From Dermacentor variabilis (lineage: Eukaryota; Arthropoda; Arachnida; Ixodida; Ixodidae): a stretch of 64,000 nucleotides of DNA. The stretch is from positions 124,158,105 through 124,222,104 of the forward strand of contig NC_134572.1 of the NCBI RefSeq assembly GCF_050947875.1. Reading direction: 5' to 3'. Each line of letters opens with the position of its first letter. The first letter of the stretch is position 1. A program made the position numbers and the translations under genes. Under the pieces are notes generated by a model. That model ran no database searches and was not told the origin of the DNA. It saw only the letters and a program-made list of their open reading frames with translations. Positions 18,632 to 29,917 of this stretch are shown here, in pieces.

Positions 18632-19018
18632 CTAGGTCACATATATATATACAATAAACAGGAACAGGTCAAGAATACTACCCTGAGGAACGCCTCTGGT
18701 GATATGTTTCAAATTTGAGCGGCCATTGTTTATGTCAACAGATATATAGCGATTATCAAGATAAGATTTTATAAGGCTTACACAATGCCGTCGAATACCG
18801 TAGGTTTCAAGCTTATCAAGTAGAACAGAGTGAAGCATGCAATCAAACGCTTTAGTAAAATCAATATAAATACCAAGGACAATGGTCTTAATTTCAAATT
18901 GCGGTAAAATAAATTCCTTTCGATGGAGTAGTGCTAATTCCGTAGACCGTCGTTTCCTAAATTCAAACTGGGCTGGAGAAATTAGGTTGTGCTTGTCAAA
19001 AAACTTTGAACCCTTCAT
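18632..19018 (-). pseudogene. LINE A reverse transcriptase core
   Basis: Minus-strand translation shows QFEFRKRRSTELALL, then GIYIDFTKAFDCMLHSVLLD (the first catalytic Asp region, DFTKAFD) and HITRGVPQGSILDLFLF, where GVPQGSILGP is expected. The YADD box that should follow is frame-broken at about 18600. No activity is possible. Confidence 0.8.
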
Positions 19019-19445
19019 TAGTATTAGTTTTTCTAGCCCTTTCGGAAAACAGGTAATATAAAAATGTGTCTGGAATTTTTAGTATCATTAACGTCACCTT
19101 TCTTGAAAAATACCGACACTCCGGCTATTTGCATCCGTTTAGGAAAGATAGCGCTTGACAAAGACATATTAAAATGTAGGTAATGTATGGGGAAATGATA
19201 TCAAGCACGTACTTGACAGGCCGAACCTGCGTGCCTTCTGCATCGCAACTTTAGCTGTTCTTTAGTGAAAGGAAAACTGATGCCACCTCATGCTTAATAA
19301 AGAAGTGAAGAAAGAGTGAAAATGAATTTCTGTTTGGCGTAAATTCACTAATATCAGGCGACGCACTACCACCAGAAAAGGTTACAAGGTAATCATTAAA
19401 AACATTTTCAAGATCACTTCCCGATACTTCGTTTCCACCAAGTAA

Positions 19446-19820
19446 TTACACTTTATACAAACTACACCAAGTAGTTTGTATTCGCGGAGCTGACTTTCTA
19501 CGATTTAAGACATCATTTAGCTTTTTCCATAAGATGTCAGGTTTGTTCAAACAACCTTCAAATTCTGCATGAAAATAGCACTTCCTGTGCAATCTTAGTT
19601 CCTTACTTAGCTTATTTATATATGGCTTGTATTCCTTTAATGTACTTAGATCCTTAGTCCTCATGAACTTGTGATAGAGCGCAGTTTTATAATGAATTCG
19701 TTTTAGCAATTCGGGGTTTATCCATGGCTTCCGTAATTTTTTACCGAGCCCGAGCTTTTTTTCGGGAAAATGGTTCTTATATATTCGAGAGGCTTCATCG
19801 ATAAGCTTGCCATACGCCAT
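19446..19820 (-). pseudogene. LINE A linker between endonuclease and reverse transcriptase
   Basis: The frame contains KPWINPELLKRIHYKTALYH and KSAP, preceded by a Lys/Leu-rich helix. W...L......R..LY..... is the conserved linker helix of CR1/Jockey-type proteins. It reads on through a Tyr-rich segment and then stops. Confidence 0.7.
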
Positions 19821-19922
19821 TTGAACGTTATCTATATATTTCTAAAATTTGTTTAAGGTCGCACCGTAGAAGTTCGTCTCTGAAGCTATCTAGTCGTGTT
19901 TCAGTAATACTTTGACAAAGTA

Positions 19923-20605
19923 TTACTCATGCTCATGCTTCCTGTTCGTTCTAAAGTTGTGTTTTCTTAATAAGAGAAATACTGGAAGGTGATCACTAAG
20001 ATCGTGTGACATCACCCCGGCAGTAGCATTTTCAGTGTCAGAATTTGTAATGAGCAACTCCAACAGTGTTTCACTTTCGGTTGTAATCCTTTTTGACGTA
20101 CGGATTAAATTTTTATAACCATTTGAAGCTAAAATATTTAACATAGCCTTTTGTGGTACAGAAGTGGTCACAATGTCGATATTAAAATCAGCAGCGGACA
20201 CAAAGTAATTGCTATTTTCTGCAGTAATAGACAGCAGCCGTTCACAAAAAGAAAGGACTGAAGAAGATTTCCAATTGGAGGCACGTAGCAAGCAGCAAAT
20301 ATGTACTCATTCGCACGAACTGTTACTATTGCAAAATTTTCGCAACAAACACAAAGGTCGGGAAGCATTTCACAACTTACATGCTCTTTCAACAACAGCA
20401 AAACACCGCCGCCGCGGCGGTTTGTTCGGTTCACACAAAACGATTGATAATGTCTAAACTTAGGCACGTCACGACCATCTATGCACCAAGTTTCACGGGG
20501 CATTACAGCATGACACAAAAAATGAGGACCATTGATAAAGTCATCTATATCTGTTTCTTTGTTATAGAGCGAACGAACATTAAGGTGAAGACACTTCAAT
20601 GAACC
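19923..20605 (-). pseudogene. LINE A apurinic endonuclease domain
   Basis: Two overlapping frames give LKCLHLNVRSLYNKETDIDD (motif I, N..SL), VMPRETWC (degenerate ITET W), RRGGGVLLLLKEHV and then AADFNIDI (the GDFN motif) and LSDHLPVFLLL (SDH). The order is right for an APE-type LINE endonuclease. At least one frameshift near 20200-20290 separates the halves. Confidence 0.78.
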
Positions 20606-21009
20606 AGCATGTTGATTTTTTTTATTTTTGTGTAACAATACTGTAGGCCTTTGCACAGGCCAAAACAGGAAGTGGATCGTAAAAATACACATGAGCATGG
20701 GAAAAACTGGAAAAAAAAGAAAACAGAAAAATATAGAAAGCAAAAGAGAACTGCCATACAACAGTACTGGTATTCAACACAAGACACTTTCTTTGTTTCT
20801 CATGAATCAAGGAATAACAAAAGGTGCTCAAAACAATTGCATTATTAGTTGTATAACATTCTTGTAGTTATCGTGGATCTATAAAACACCCCTATTCAGC
20901 ACATTGCAATATTTACATTTGAAATCATAAGGCAGTATGGAATAACATGTGCACTAGTGTCCAATCACTCAACCAACGCATTACCTTTAAACTACGCACT
21001 CAAATACTT

Positions 21010-22506
21010 TCATGAACAGCCAAAATATGGCTCCAATTTTGCGACAGAGCCATCCACAGAATCTGATTCTACAATTTCCTTTGGCAACGAATTCCAGATT
21101 TCGATTGCCCATGGGAAATATGAATATCTAAACGTGTCGCACTGTGCCGGATACTGCCTGATGTGTTTATTATGACAGGTTCTATTGGAGTGTCGGTATG
21201 GTGGCTGCACGTAATCTTGCTTATCTATACTAATGTTGTAATTACATAGCATAAAAATAAATTTCATGAGAGCCACACGACGCCGACAAACAAGGGTAGG
21301 CAACGCTGCCTGGCTTCTAAGAGCACTTACGCTTTCGTGTCGAGAATACTTATGGTATATAAATCGCAACGCTTTATTTTGAATACTTTCTAATTTCTGT
21401 GAGAGACCTTTCTGGTGCGGGTTCCACACTACGCTACCATACTCAAGAATTGGCCTTACTAAAGTTTTATGTGCTGTTAGTTTCACATAGGATGGTGCTG
21501 CAGTTAATTTTCTTCGCAAGAAACCGAGTGTTCGGAAGGCCTTCGTACATGTATTATCGATATGGGTATTCCATTTTAACGCGCTTGTAAAGGTTATGCC
21601 TAAATATTTTACTGTGTCAGTTTGTATTAAATCGTTGCCCATTAATGTATAATTGAACCTAAAGATCGACTTTCTATGAGTTATGGTCATATACTGTGTT
21701 TTCTTAAGATTAATTTCCATTCCCCACATGTCACACCAGCGGGCTATATTGCTTAGTGTAGTATTTAATCTAAGCTGGTCCTCGATCCCTTGCACGCTTG
21801 TATAAATTACCAAGTCAATGGCAAAGAGCCGCAATTTGACTCCATTTTCTGCACAATCAGCGATGTCGTTAACGTATATGAGAAATAATAATGGCCCCAA
21901 TACGGACCCATGTGGTACCCCTGAATAAACTTCGAGTTGGTCCGAGTCATAATCATTTATGGTAACATATTGAGTTCGGTTTGACAGATAGGCTGCTATC
22001 CATTCTACTACATTGTGTTCAGTTCCGATAGTCTTTATTTTCTCGATTAGTTTACAGTGCACGACGCGATCATAAGCCTTCGAAAAATCAATAAATATAG
22101 CATCAGCTTGGAATTTGGAGTTAATTATTGATGTGAAGTCATTTGTTATTTCTAGTAATTGTGTTATAGTTGACAAGGCTTTTCTAAAACCGTGTTGCTT
22201 AGGACATAATACGTTATTTTCTTCTAAGCATATCATGAGGGCTTTATTTACTATGTGTTCCATTAATTTACAGCAGCAACTTGTTGGTGATATTGGTCTA
22301 TATGTTTCCACGTGTAATTTATTGCCTTCTTTATGAATGGGGATTACTTTGGCACATAGCCAATCCTTGGGAAGAGAGGCTGTACTCAGCGATTCAGAAA
22401 ATATAATCTGCAAAAAGGGAGACAGCTGCTGTGCGTATCGTTTCAAAGATATATTTGGTATATTATCGGGCCCCGGCGCCTTCTTGGTTTCTATTTCCAA
22501 AAGCAA
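21010..22506 (-). pseudogene. LINE B reverse transcriptase and C-terminus (498-codon frame, catalytic Asp lost)
   Basis: Open for 498 codons. The motifs in order are KKAPGPDNIP, WLCAKVIPIHKEGN, YRPIS, QHGFRKALST, AIFIDFSKAYDRV, YSGVPHGSVLGPLLFLIYVN, LRLFAIDLVIY, LKKTQYM, VKYLGITF, and RPILEYGSVVWNP with KLESIQNKALRFIY. The catalytic box reads FAID where FADD is expected, so one of the two metal-binding aspartates is replaced by Ile. Even though the frame is long, the enzyme would be inactive. The start methionine is internal, and the true frame continues upstream in another frame. Confidence 0.85.
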
Positions 22507-22518
22507 GTTTAAAATGCC

Positions 22519-23290
22519 CTACTCTGTTATCACAACTCCGCCCATCCGGGTGTCAGCGGCTGTCACGGGCGCACTCGAGATTGGCCAGCGCGTGAAAACG
22601 GATTGGAAATAGGTGTTAAATGTATTTGCTGCAACGCGCGTGTCTTCTATGACCAAACCTGCCACTTCTATTTTACTGCTCACGCCTTCTGGCTTCGACA
22701 AGTAGCGCCAAAACTTTTGCGGTTGATTCCTTATTAAATTTGTTGACTTATTTGAAAAGAAATCGTCTTTTGCAGCTTTCATTTCTAATTTCAATTTGCA
22801 TGTGAGCTCTATTATCTCCGCAGAATTTGTCCTTTTTCTCGGACGTCATTTTAGTTTTCGTTTGAGGTGAATTATGCTCCGCGTGATCCACGGTGTTTTC
22901 GATCCGCTCAGTTCTTTTGAATTTTGTAGGTATGAAATTATTATCGCAATGCATTATAGCCTCTTTTAGTTTTATCCAAAGGCCATTAACGCCTCCGCAG
23001 GATTCAGCTGAGAAACCATCCAAGGTTTCCTCTAATTAGTCAATAACACTCTCATCATTAGCTCGGCTATAGTCCTTGAAAGCTATTCGAGATGGTTTCG
23101 TCTTACACCCAGCGTTCATACGCAGAGTAAGAAATGTTAGAAACAGCATCTTATGATCTGAAATCCCTTCTTCAACGCGTATATGTGGTGTTATCGACTG
23201 CGATACTAAAGCAAGATCAAGTACTGAACAGGCATTTCCTTGGACACGCGTAGGTTCTTTAACAATCTGTGATAAAGAAAAACTAAACAT
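22519..23290 (-). pseudogene. LINE B linker and end of endonuclease, frameshifted
   Basis: Three overlapping minus-strand frames carry ISDHKMLFLTFLTL (the SDH box, 23036-23290), a Lys-rich helix (22748-23023) and NQPQKFWRYLSKPEGV with NTYFQSVFT (22519-22794). The last is the typical W..L linker and F..YF..VF motif before the reverse transcriptase. Frame changes separate them. Confidence 0.75.
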
Positions 23291-23379
23291 TATGTCAAAC
23301 AGGCGCTCACAGTTTTTTGCATCTCTGTTGCCGATAGTTAACTTATTCCAATCTATCCCAGCTAGATTAAAATCCTCAG

Positions 23380-23769
23380 TTAATAACAGCTTTTACGGTT
23401 ATTAATTTTGCTGTGTAGGTAATCATGCACTTTCAAAAGGTATTCCTCAGGCGCTCCAGGGTGTCTGTAAATAGCACCTATTAACAATGACGTATTATCA
23501 AACCGAATTGTGCACCTAGCACTTTCATGGTTAGCTATTCCAGGCTCTTCTTGAAATGTTAAACTGCTTTTTATCATAATAGCTACGCCGCCTCCGCGGC
23601 CGTCACGATCTGTGCGTATCAATGAATATGAGGCAGGCACAATTTCAGTATCATGTATATGGGCATGTAGCCATGTTTCGGTAATTATTACAATATCTGG
23701 ACTATACTGTACGATTATCTCTTCTAATTTATCAATTTTATTAATGACGCTTCGAGTATTATGGCACAA
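23380..23769 (-). pseudogene. LINE B endonuclease, N-terminal part
   Basis: The frame contains CHNTRSVINKIDKLEEIIVQ, IVIITETWLHAHI, RGGGVAIMIKSSL and IGAIYRHPGA. These are the N-terminal motifs of an APE-type LINE endonuclease (N.RS, ITETWL, GGGV, YRHP). The GDFN box should follow but falls in another frame near 23370. Confidence 0.82.
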
Positions 23770-24159
23770 TATCGAAAGCGGCGCAGAAATCCGCTGTGTC
23801 TTGTTACCTTGTCATTTCTTTCTGCGTTCTTTCGTGCTACCCTGTGCCGATGACGAGGTGTGGGAATCACTTAAGGTAGGTGCAACGTTTCTTGTTATTT
23901 CTACTCCGTTGCGTTTATCGGGATCCCACGTGTAAATACGTCCGTTTAGTCTTAATTTATCAAATGATAGTGAGGCTTTTGTACCGTTTGCCCGTTCAAC
24001 TGCCGTTGAACGCCACAAGTTAGATCGGATGTCTCTTATTCTTATTTGAGACAAGATTATCTACCTCGTGCGGAAAGAAGGGACTATCACTAGCCATCTT
24101 TAAGCGGGAAAGATGAACCTCAGTATTCTGACAGGAGAGCAGGCTCAGGAAGGAAAGTC

Positions 24160-24726
24160 TCATCTGTGACGCACTACCATCACAGAGTCGCCCTCGGTCT
24201 TTCGCAGCAAGATCTTTCCATTCCTGTGCCACGCGAATTTGTACCCGTTCACTTTCTTCCAGTCTTTAGCCTCTCGAAGCAGTTGCCGGTTGTGACTGGT
24301 CATGTTTTTCTGAAAGAACACCTTGGATTTATTTTCCCTCAACTTTGAGTGGCTGTCCAGCCATTGGTTTCGAACAGATTGCCTGAGATACCTCACAATT
24401 ATACCAGGAATGCGGCCGGCTTTGCAGGGAACGCGGTGAATGGCGGCGACACCGATTTCAGTAAGTACAGGGACATCAATCAATATGGTAAGAGAATTCA
24501 CTTTCGCAAGCAAATTTTCATTGTCAGCAGCACTAGCACCGTGAATTTCTAGGTTCAACCTGCGATTTCTCCATTCCAGCTCATTTAGATCCACCTCTAA
24601 CTTCTTTGTCGCATCGACACTAGCCTGAGAGCTCTGTTCAAGGCGTTCAAGCCTTTTCCGGATTTCTTTCGTGTCCCTCTCTTGCGCGGCCAATCGTGCC
24701 AACATGTCGTCATACTTATCAGACAT
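24160..24726 (-). pseudogene. LINE B ORF1 protein (188 codons, open but truncated)
   Basis: The frame starts MSDKYDDMLARLAAQERDTK and has a strong coiled coil over residues 10-55. It then has LEWRNRRLNLEIHG and HRVP, the motif set of L1/CR1-type ORF1 proteins, which bind nucleic acid as multimers. A basic C-terminus with KSKVFFQKNM and RQLLREAKDW follows, with further remnants at 23812-24054 (RLNGRIYTWD). ORF1 could still be translated, but ORF2 is broken, so the LINE is dead as an autonomous unit. Confidence 0.72.
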
Positions 24727-24760
24727 TAGTTGTAATGATTTTGTGTCTCAAATGACTGGA

Positions 24761-25487
24761 ACATGGTTCTCAAAGCGCGTTCTGAAACCCTCCTTAGTCA
24801 CACAGTGGCCGTAAATGTAACAATTAATTAAGAACGTAACTTCCCCCCCCCCCTTTCGTCAAATTGCTTGAATGTCTTCTCTACTACGTCATTTCGCTCA
24901 CAGTGAGTTCAACCTAAGGACGATTCCACGAGCGAATCAGTGACGTTATAGTTAAAAAAGCACACTGACCGCTTGCGGAAGAGATCCTCAAGACGGCCGT
25001 GAGAAACAATTAAATGACAACGCAGACGGAGCATGCCAGCGCAGACAAGTCTCTTTTCTGACAGGTCACTGCGCAGGGCTTCCGGTGGCGCTCATTACAG
25101 GTGCGAAATCTCCGCTAATATTGAGCACCTTGAAGAAATAGTCTGTTTACAGCTTTACCTTTTAAAAAATTTTTTGAGAAGTTTTGAGAATGTAAGAAAG
25201 TGAGAGTGTGGTTTAAACACTTAATTGATACAACTGCGTTCCGCACAAACGCATATTGAGTGGTTCAATAAATAAACAATAAATGTGCATATGTTCCCGG
25301 CATACAGATGCCTGAATGAAGCAAACTGCCAAACTGAGAGCTCATTGACGAACTGTATGAATATTTTCGAAATGAGAGCAGTTTCGGTTGTATCTGGCAG
25401 ATGATCGTGTTATTTTCCGCACTGACATGGCCCTAGGCACGAGCGGTTGATTTGTGCAAAGCCCTCGCAACCAGGGGAACTATTCTG
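24761..25487. other. Unassigned sequence
   Basis: A poly-C run of 12 occurs at about 24842-24853. It is otherwise AT-rich with short frames only. The 5' untranslated region of LINE B may extend a little way into it. Confidence 0.4.
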
Positions 25488-25637
25488 TAAGAGTCTGCCT
25501 AATGGACGTGTCGATTTCGTGTGCTGCTGAAGTTATGATTGGCTGGGCTCGGCTGTGCGTTCACAGCAGCCAGGCGCCACCGCCAATCAGAGATTCAACA
25601 GCAGACGAAAAAGACATGTCCACTAGGAAGACTCTTA
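25488..25637. mobile_element. Fold-back (hairpin) MITE-like element, about 150 bp
   Basis: The two halves are imperfect inverted copies. The left arm starts TAAGAGTCTGCCTAATGGA, and the right arm ends with its near complement TCCACTAGGAAGACTCTTA. Further in, GTGCTGCTGAAG...ATTGGC pairs with GCCAATCAG...CAACAGCAG. The whole could fold into one long hairpin. No clear target duplication is visible, so the superfamily is unknown. Confidence 0.6.
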
Positions 25638-26991
25638 ATCCACATTTTTGGCTGAGTAACGCATTACAGTCCTTCAGCAGAGAAAGATACAGGGGTAGCT
25701 CAGGTAAATTGCTCCGCTTGAGTGTCTCTTATTGTAGTGTCCCTAGATGTAGTGTAGTGTTACCACACGCCCACCTAAGCAGTATATATCTTAGGACATA
25801 CAGCTTCCAAGAGTGCTATATAACGGACCCACCTGAAAACACGAGGTGTTGCAGTCATGCGTGCGGAAATATGTTTTCTTCTGCATGTTCTCAAGAAGAT
25901 GCGTCCCTCTCGTCGCGTATCTGCATGCCCGGTACACGCCAACATGGTTATTTAAGACGGGACGATTCTACTACGCTCGGTACCTCATGCAACGAGGTAT
26001 GCAGCGTACGTCGAACACCTTCGTGTCGTACCCAAGCTACCTGTCGTGATATGATTAATGAAAATTGGGTCCCTCGGTTACCTTTCTTCTCATCCGACCT
26101 ACCTTTGTATTTCAGCTCGTGCGCGGCATGCTGCGATATAGGAGGTTATGGCGCGTCGTTTTGCGACAGCTGCTGAACTCCTCGATCGCTAAGATCACTG
26201 AAAACAGTTGTACCTGGGCAGCTTCGGATCACGAAGTTGAACCTGTTGGGCGGCGCTTAGTGAAAAAAAGAATGCTTGTGCATGGCCTCGTGGCTTGCTT
26301 GACTAGCCACGCCGCATGCGATAGCCGTACCTACATTTCTCCCTCTTATTTCGGTGCTAATCTATGCGCAATCGGATTGTACTATTGTACTGGACTGTAT
26401 ACTGCTACTGTTACAGCGAAATTCTGATACACAAAGCGCTTGCAAAATGCTGTCAGATAATTTGGAATGTTTCCTTTTTCCTTCATTTTGTGCCGAAAGA
26501 AAATCACAAAACGATAAAAATGTTTTTTTAGTCCCATCCTTACATCTACAGCCCCATAATGTGCCATATAAGGCATCAATAAAGCTGTATTATGCGGATA
26601 ACGCGGGATAATAGCCTTAGAATAATATTGAAGCCGGCTTAGTCTGGTGTGGTAAAGCTAAGTCGCTGCTTTTACACGGCCTCTCTAGCGCTGCATTCAA
26701 GAGCTCCCCTACCCGACGGGTGGATGATCACAGCAGCTGTGCGAGAAATGTCAGTCGTGACAGCTGCGTCGGCAACTCCCCTACGAGCTCAATTAAAAGA
26801 GAAAGTTGCACCGCCATTAGAAGCCACCGCTAGCCGCTTTCTCTTAAGTTCGTTATAAAGCACTGCCGACTCCTGTGTGGTTCCTCACGAAACGAAAGAA
26901 CCTATTATAATTTATATATAAGAAGAGATATATCGAAAGCGAAAAGACACCCAAGTGAAAAAAAGGGATTATCCGTTGTCGTGTTAGCTAG
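25638..26991. other. Unassigned sequence
   Basis: A 240-codon plus-strand frame covers 25454-26176. It has no recognisable domain and runs through the fold-back element, so I do not call it a gene. The remainder is AT-rich with nothing identifiable. Confidence 0.4.
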
Positions 26992-27903
26992 TGGATGGAT
27001 GGATGGAAACAACTTTATTCTGAATCCGGCAAATTTGATGACCCGGGCTCAGGTCTCCCATGAGGGGACTTCGAGGCCTTGCCTCGTCGCCGCCTCTCGG
27101 GCTTGCTAGACAGCCCACTCTTGTGTCTTGAGGTTGGAGCTGCGCAGAGCGGCGGCCCACTTCGACGCAAGAGCCTCCGGAGCTACTGCCATTGTAGCTG
27201 ATGTAACCCGACACTCCCACAACATGTGTGACAGCGTCGCTCTAGTGTCCTGACATAATTTGCAAAGAGCATTCGGGTATTGCGCGGGGAAAATGTGCTG
27301 CAATCGCACTGGACTGGGGAATGTTTGTGTTTGCAATTGTCGCCAGATGACTGCCTGGCGACGTTTCAGCATGGGGTGAGGTGGGGGCAGCAACCGCCTG
27401 CCTAGCTGGTAGTGCTTGGTGATGTCATTGTACCTGACCAGGCGTTCTCGCGTGCTTTGAGCCAGCAGTTCCGAACTCGAAGAGGCGGTCCCCGATTCTG
27501 TGCGGCGGGTCAGTTCTCGCGCAGAGCGGTGTGCTACCTCGTTCAAGTTAATGAGGCCCTCATCGGTGGGGGTGGCGACGTGCGCTGGAAACCATATGAT
27601 GGCGGTGTTATCGAAGTGCTGTCGACCAGCTTTCCTTAGAATCTGGAGAGCTTTGGAGGAAATGCACCCCCGCGCGTAGTTGCGAACTGCGGATTGTGAG
27701 TCGCTAAACACTACCTCGCAGAGGGGGTCGGTAAGCGCAAGCGCAATCGCTACCTCTTCTGCTGTTTCGGGGAATTCCGTTGCGACACTACACGCGTGCG
27801 TAAGCCTGGAGCTAACGTACTTACCATTTGTACTTACCATTTGTTTATTCCAGTGACGGGCAAACTGAGTGGACACCGAAGCACAAAGGAGAGCACGACG
27901 CAA
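26992..27903 (-). pseudogene. I-like LINE 3' end with RNase H
   Basis: The minus strand is open for 265 codons (27106-27903). RNase H pieces are VVFSDSQSAVRNYARG (catalytic Asp region) and TAIIWFPAHVATPTDEG, NEVAHRSAREL (degenerate HAG...NE.A). The C-terminal zinc-like motif CKLCQDTRATLSHMLWEC has CX2C, then H and C. The 3' untranslated region ends AATAAAGTTG and (CCAT)n, a short simple-repeat tail at 26992-27008. The N-terminal edge is a truncation at about 27903. It is similar in type to the fragments at 3908 and 30590 but on a separate copy. Confidence 0.78.
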
Positions 27904-28195
27904 TGCAGAAATAACACAGTAATTTTCTGAACATCGAACTTTTCGTTTTTTAATTACTTGCTAGTACAGCTGGCACCCTGCGTGCTCGCAGTCGTTCAGG
28001 TTGCTTGCTTATAGTAAAGCGCGAGCCAGGAGTTTACTTGGAAGCGGCCACATGGTTAATTCATCGTGTTTACCGTCAGAAAGCAACGCAGGAGCTACGA
28101 AAGATGTGTTAGTCGGGGATTGCGGATTAAGTTCTTACGCTTTACGTTGTTTAACGTGGACCCAAAGCACGATACACGAGCATATTTTTTGAATT
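27904..28195. other. Unassigned spacer
   Basis: Nothing recognisable. Confidence 0.4.
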
Positions 28196-28440
28196 TGGTA
28201 TTGGTCGGAATGCTGCCGTCGCAGTTGGGAGTCCAACCCGCGACCTCGTGCTCCACTGATTCATCGCGGCGGGTGCCAAGGTTTCGGCCCGCATTTCGAC
28301 GGGGGGCGAAATGCGAAGACACTCGTGTACGTAGATTTAAGTGCACGTTAAAGAACCCCTGATAATTCTAAATTTAAGACTACGGAGTGCCTCATAATCA
28401 AATCGTGGCTAAATTTGGCACGTAAAACAGCATAATTTGC
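28196..28440 (+). mobile_element. Ruka-like SINE, mosaic: inverted head joined to plus-strand body
   Basis: The plus strand from about 28283 reads GCATTTCGACGGGGGGCGAA, then TTAAGTGCACGTTAAAGAAC and GCCTCATAATCAAATCGTGG, the Ruka body. Directly to its left the tRNA-like head is present in the opposite orientation: the minus strand reads CACGAGGTCGCGGGTTGGAC. The result is a head-to-head mosaic, formed by inversion or by insertion of one copy into another. Confidence 0.6.
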
Positions 28441-29079
28441 TTTTTTAACGTTTCTTTTTTATTTTTAAGGTTTCTGACGCAAGGTCGAAAGCAAGTCCTT
28501 GTGTCAAAATTTTGACTCCATGCTTGAGGCTTCCCTACTATATGAAACGAAGGTATATTGAAGGCATTTGGGCAAGTTGGTGCATTTTCGAATGCTGAGA
28601 CTAATTTAATCACAAGAACCATATAGCACATATAGAGCTCACCTCGACTGGCGCTTACGGATTAAACTTCGCAAACTTTATACACTGCAAATATCGCCTA
28701 TGCGAGAAGATCGTCGCAGTGACACATTCTTTAAGCGGGCCTTCTTTGTTTCTTCCTTTCTTTGTTCGCCCATTGTTCAACAGTTTTGTTTCGGACGTTC
28801 AGGGGGATTATTTCCCGGCGGGCACCTCAGACAGTTAAGGAATCATGATATGATATACATGTGAGTCTGTGGCAGACTTCGCGAATGTGGGTGGAAATAC
28901 CGCGCAGCTTTCGCTCTGACGAATGGACAGCGTACCCTCCACTCCCGCTGTACATTAGGTATCGGCGGCAAATGCGTCATCTTTAGCGATGCAGATATTT
29001 CTGCATCCAATGGCGTTGATCCAATGGCATTGTGCGTGTGTGTGTGTGTACACTATGATGTCACTCACCGTGTTGGTTT
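28441..29079. other. Unassigned sequence
   Basis: AT-rich, with a short (GT)n run at about 29034-29050. Nothing recognisable. Confidence 0.4.
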
Positions 29080-29700
29080 TTATTTATTAATTTATTTATA
29101 CACATACCTCACAGGCTCCGACTGCCGTATTGCGTGAGGGGTGTAAGAGAAACAACGTGTAGCGAAAACAGGAAACATAGCCAACAATAAATCAAACAAT
29201 TGAAAAAAAAAAGAGAAAGGAAAAAGGCGCCGTCTACCATCAAGCAAACGAAGAACTACAACAACACTCTGGACAATCACAAACGCGCATGGTTCATCGA
29301 ACTCCTGGCAAAGAACTGCAAAACACATGTATACCTATAAACTGCTTGCAAGAAGCGAGAATGACGACAGTTAAGTCACATGGTGCAAATGAAACAACGT
29401 GTATGCATGACTACGGAATCATCTTTTTTAATGTTTCTCTAAATTATTCCAGGTTATTAATTTCAACAATGTGACTTGGAAGATCGTTCCAAGCTGCTAT
29501 TGCCAGAGATAATGCAGATTTGTTAAATACATTTGTGGGGCCAAACACACGTGTGGCGAGATGTGCGAAATGGGCGGGAAAGGGGTAATGTAGTTGCGTG
29601 AATACTGTGAGTGATATTGTGCAGCAAGCAAAGCAGAGCTATCATCCTTCTAGATTCAAGAGATGGGAGTGATAGTGAGTTCTTTATAACCGCCCTAGCG
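29080..29700 (-). pseudogene. CR1-like LINE 3' end
   Basis: On the minus strand a short frame reads KSALSLAIAAWNDLPSHIVE near 29440-29525, matching the W..LP..I C-terminal motif of CR1-like proteins. About 350 bp of 3' sequence follows, ending in TA-rich (TAAA)n-like repeats at 29080-29100. The upstream coding part is missing or unrecognisable. Confidence 0.55.
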
Positions 29701-29734
29701 ACAATCTGCTGCTTTGCACCCCCTTTGCGAATGC

Positions 29735-29914
29735 CTGGTTTACGTAAAAAGCTTCAATCTCAGGACATCAGCCCCTACAATGTCATCGAACGCACCTCCC
29801 CAGTCAACTACTGCATTAGACCTTTTGAAGCACCTGCTGACCGACGCTGCCGCGGGACAGAAATCATGCGCGTTTCTCGCCTCAATCCATTCCATCGGCG
29901 CTCTACGCTAGCTT
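29735..29914 (+). pseudogene. Ty3/gypsy integrase C-terminal fragment
   Basis: The plus strand reads SPYNVIERTSPVNYCIRPFE and RCRGTEIMRVSRLNPFHRRS, ending in a stop at about 29913. This is the C-terminal module of a Ty3/gypsy integrase (GPY....R...VNY.V, ...H.SRLKP...R). It differs from the outer element at 14016 and represents a different family. Everything upstream of the module is gone. Confidence 0.7.
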
Positions 29915-29917
29915 AAT

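Larger units (their letters stand above)
17632..20612 (-). mobile_element. Decayed CR1/L2-like LINE A
   Basis: About 3 kb on the minus strand has endonuclease, linker, reverse transcriptase and C-terminal pieces in the correct order, broken by many stops and frameshifts. It lacks RNase H, and its 3' end is an AATAAA followed by a trinucleotide array. Both fit the CR1/L2 or Jockey group. The 5' boundary is taken at the poly-A-like end of the neighbouring LINE B and could lie up to 250 bp to the right. Confidence 0.75.
20613..24760 (-). mobile_element. Near full-length CR1/L2-like LINE B, decayed
   Basis: About 4.1 kb on the minus strand contains ORF1 with a coiled coil, endonuclease, linker, reverse transcriptase and C-terminal region, and no RNase H. 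The 3' untranslated region ends in AAAATAAAAAAAA (plus-strand T-run at about 20617-20636), which I take as the tail. Its 3' end abuts the 5' end of LINE A in the same orientation. Confidence 0.75.

Noticed and set aside
25454..26176. 240-codon plus-strand frame, Cys-rich near its end
   Set aside because: It runs through a fold-back element, shows no signal peptide, domain or regular Cys spacing, and has no clear promoter or exon structure.
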